A stretch of DNA of 64,000 nt from Paulinella micropora (lineage: Eukaryota; Cercozoa; Imbricatea; Euglyphida). Location of the stretch: the NCBI GenBank assembly GCA_009731375.1, contig BJOX01000281.1:330028-394027 (forward strand), given 5' to 3'. This document shows positions 60,653-64,000 of the stretch, piece by piece (within the stretch, counting starts at the first letter, position 1; each line of letters starts with the position of its first letter). The position numbers and the translations under genes are program-made. The notes beneath the pieces were generated by a model. The model was not told where the DNA came from, ran no database searches, and saw only the letters and a list, made by a program, of their open reading frames with translations.

Positions 60653-60973
60653 GATGTTTGAAAACGACAAGCGTAGCGGTCGGCTTTCAAACATCAATAG
60701 ATAGCAGTTTGTACAATAGGTAGCCGAAATAATGAATAACGGCTCTTAGTGGAAAAACACTTCTCACACCAGACACCAAGGAGCTCAGGCCAAAAAGCTT
60801 TTTACATGGTTTTCGTTTTTTGTAGTAGTCAAGAGAAATTCGTAAATGAAATTGTTGTTTTGAACTTAGAGAATTAGGAAGAGAAAATAATAAATAACGG
60901 CTCTTAGTGTGGTTTGTGTGATGAAACTGCTGCACTGAAAAAGCGTGAAGTGCGACCCTATACTACTAGTACT
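60653..60973 (-). repeat. polinton right terminal inverted repeat with hairpin 11
   Basis: Reverse complement of 40392-40758. Hairpin 11 (60653-60695) has arms GATGTTTGAAAA and CTTTCAAACATC; both ends are of the GATGTTT type, so its outer stem is perfect, unlike the other copies. The terminus ACTAGTACT ends at 60973, followed by CTTGCT. Confidence 0.93.
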
Positions 60974-61007
60974 CTTGCTTGCTTGCTTGCTTGCTATAAC
61001 TCTTGTT

Positions 61008-61045
<38 letters not shown>

Positions 61046-61090
61046 GTTGCTTGCTTGCTAGTACTCTTGCTTGCTTTCTTGCTTGCTTGC
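60974..61090. repeat. TTGC microsatellite, right of the polinton
   Basis: Continuation of the array at 40229-40391 in the same orientation, then passing into CT repeats. Confidence 0.92.

Positions 61091-64000
<2,910 letters not shown>

Larger units (their letters stand above)
40392..60973. mobile_element. Polinton/Maverick integrated virus with terminal inverted repeats
   Basis: 20,582 bp bounded by inverted repeats starting AGTACTAGTAGTATAGGG and by CTTGCT on each side (40386-40391, 60974-60979), a 6-bp target duplication as usual for polintons, although the host array itself repeats TTGC. It carries the hallmark set: rve integrase, packaging ATPase, adenain-like protease, penton and major capsid, and protein-primed family B polymerase. 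It also has a fibre, GIY-YIG nucleases and a set of hairpins between gene blocks. Capsid and virion genes run + between 47.9 and 54.0 kb; integrase and polymerase run -. Most genes are broken by single-base indels or stops, so this is a decaying but structurally complete copy. Confidence 0.95.

Overview
The window is nuclear DNA of a microbial eukaryote, most likely an alga or another protist. The evidence is GT-AG introns whose reading phases match across exons, a RanBP2-type zinc finger gene, Ty3/gypsy-like retrotransposons, kilobase-long microsatellites, and two integrated double-jelly-roll-capsid viruses of the polinton and polinton-like (PLV) type. I cannot name the species. Six runs of N, most flanked by homopolymers or microsatellites, show the assembly is imperfect, so some single-base frameshifts may be sequencing errors.

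Layout. 1-470: a partial unidentified reading frame. About 470-6360: a remnant PLV with a major capsid gene, a penton/minor capsid gene, a possible surface protein, a small Cys-rich protein and a tyrosine recombinase with protelomerase-like features. 6470-12150: a five-exon host-type gene on the + strand; its introns hold GATA and AAC microsatellites and a 213-bp direct repeat. 12.6-13.2 kb: an AT-rich block full of short AATCTTG/CAAGATT dyads. 13.7-14.2 kb: a decayed retroelement fragment. 15.6-23.25 kb: a Ty3/gypsy-like element (+). 23.25-34 kb: a second one (-), tail-to-tail with the first at a truncated junction. 35.7-39.4 kb: three host gene pieces with introns. 40.2 kb to the end: microsatellite DNA carrying one large insertion.

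That insertion (40392-60973, 20,582 bp) is a near-complete Polinton/Maverick. It has terminal inverted repeats of about 320-370 bp and a 6-bp CTTGCT repeat on both flanks, and it lies inside a TTGC array. It encodes an rve integrase, a packaging ATPase, an adenain-like protease, penton and major capsid proteins, a protein-primed family B DNA polymerase, a fibre with a peptidase S74 chaperone, and a GIY-YIG nuclease next to each terminal repeat. Most genes carry stops or indels, so it is decaying, although the major capsid gene is almost intact.

The most unusual observation is a set of eleven imperfect hairpins in this polinton. All share the outer ends GATATTT...AAACATC (with small variations), but their inner stems differ and are compensated on the other arm. 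They sit exactly between gene blocks, often in back-to-back pairs. The GATATTT end meets a gene, commonly overlapping its TGA stop (T-GATATTT) or abutting its ATG (AAATATC-ATG), and the AAACATC end faces a 22-35 bp AT-rich gap. They look like structural boundaries of gene cassettes. Whether they act in transcription, RNA processing or cassette exchange is unknown.
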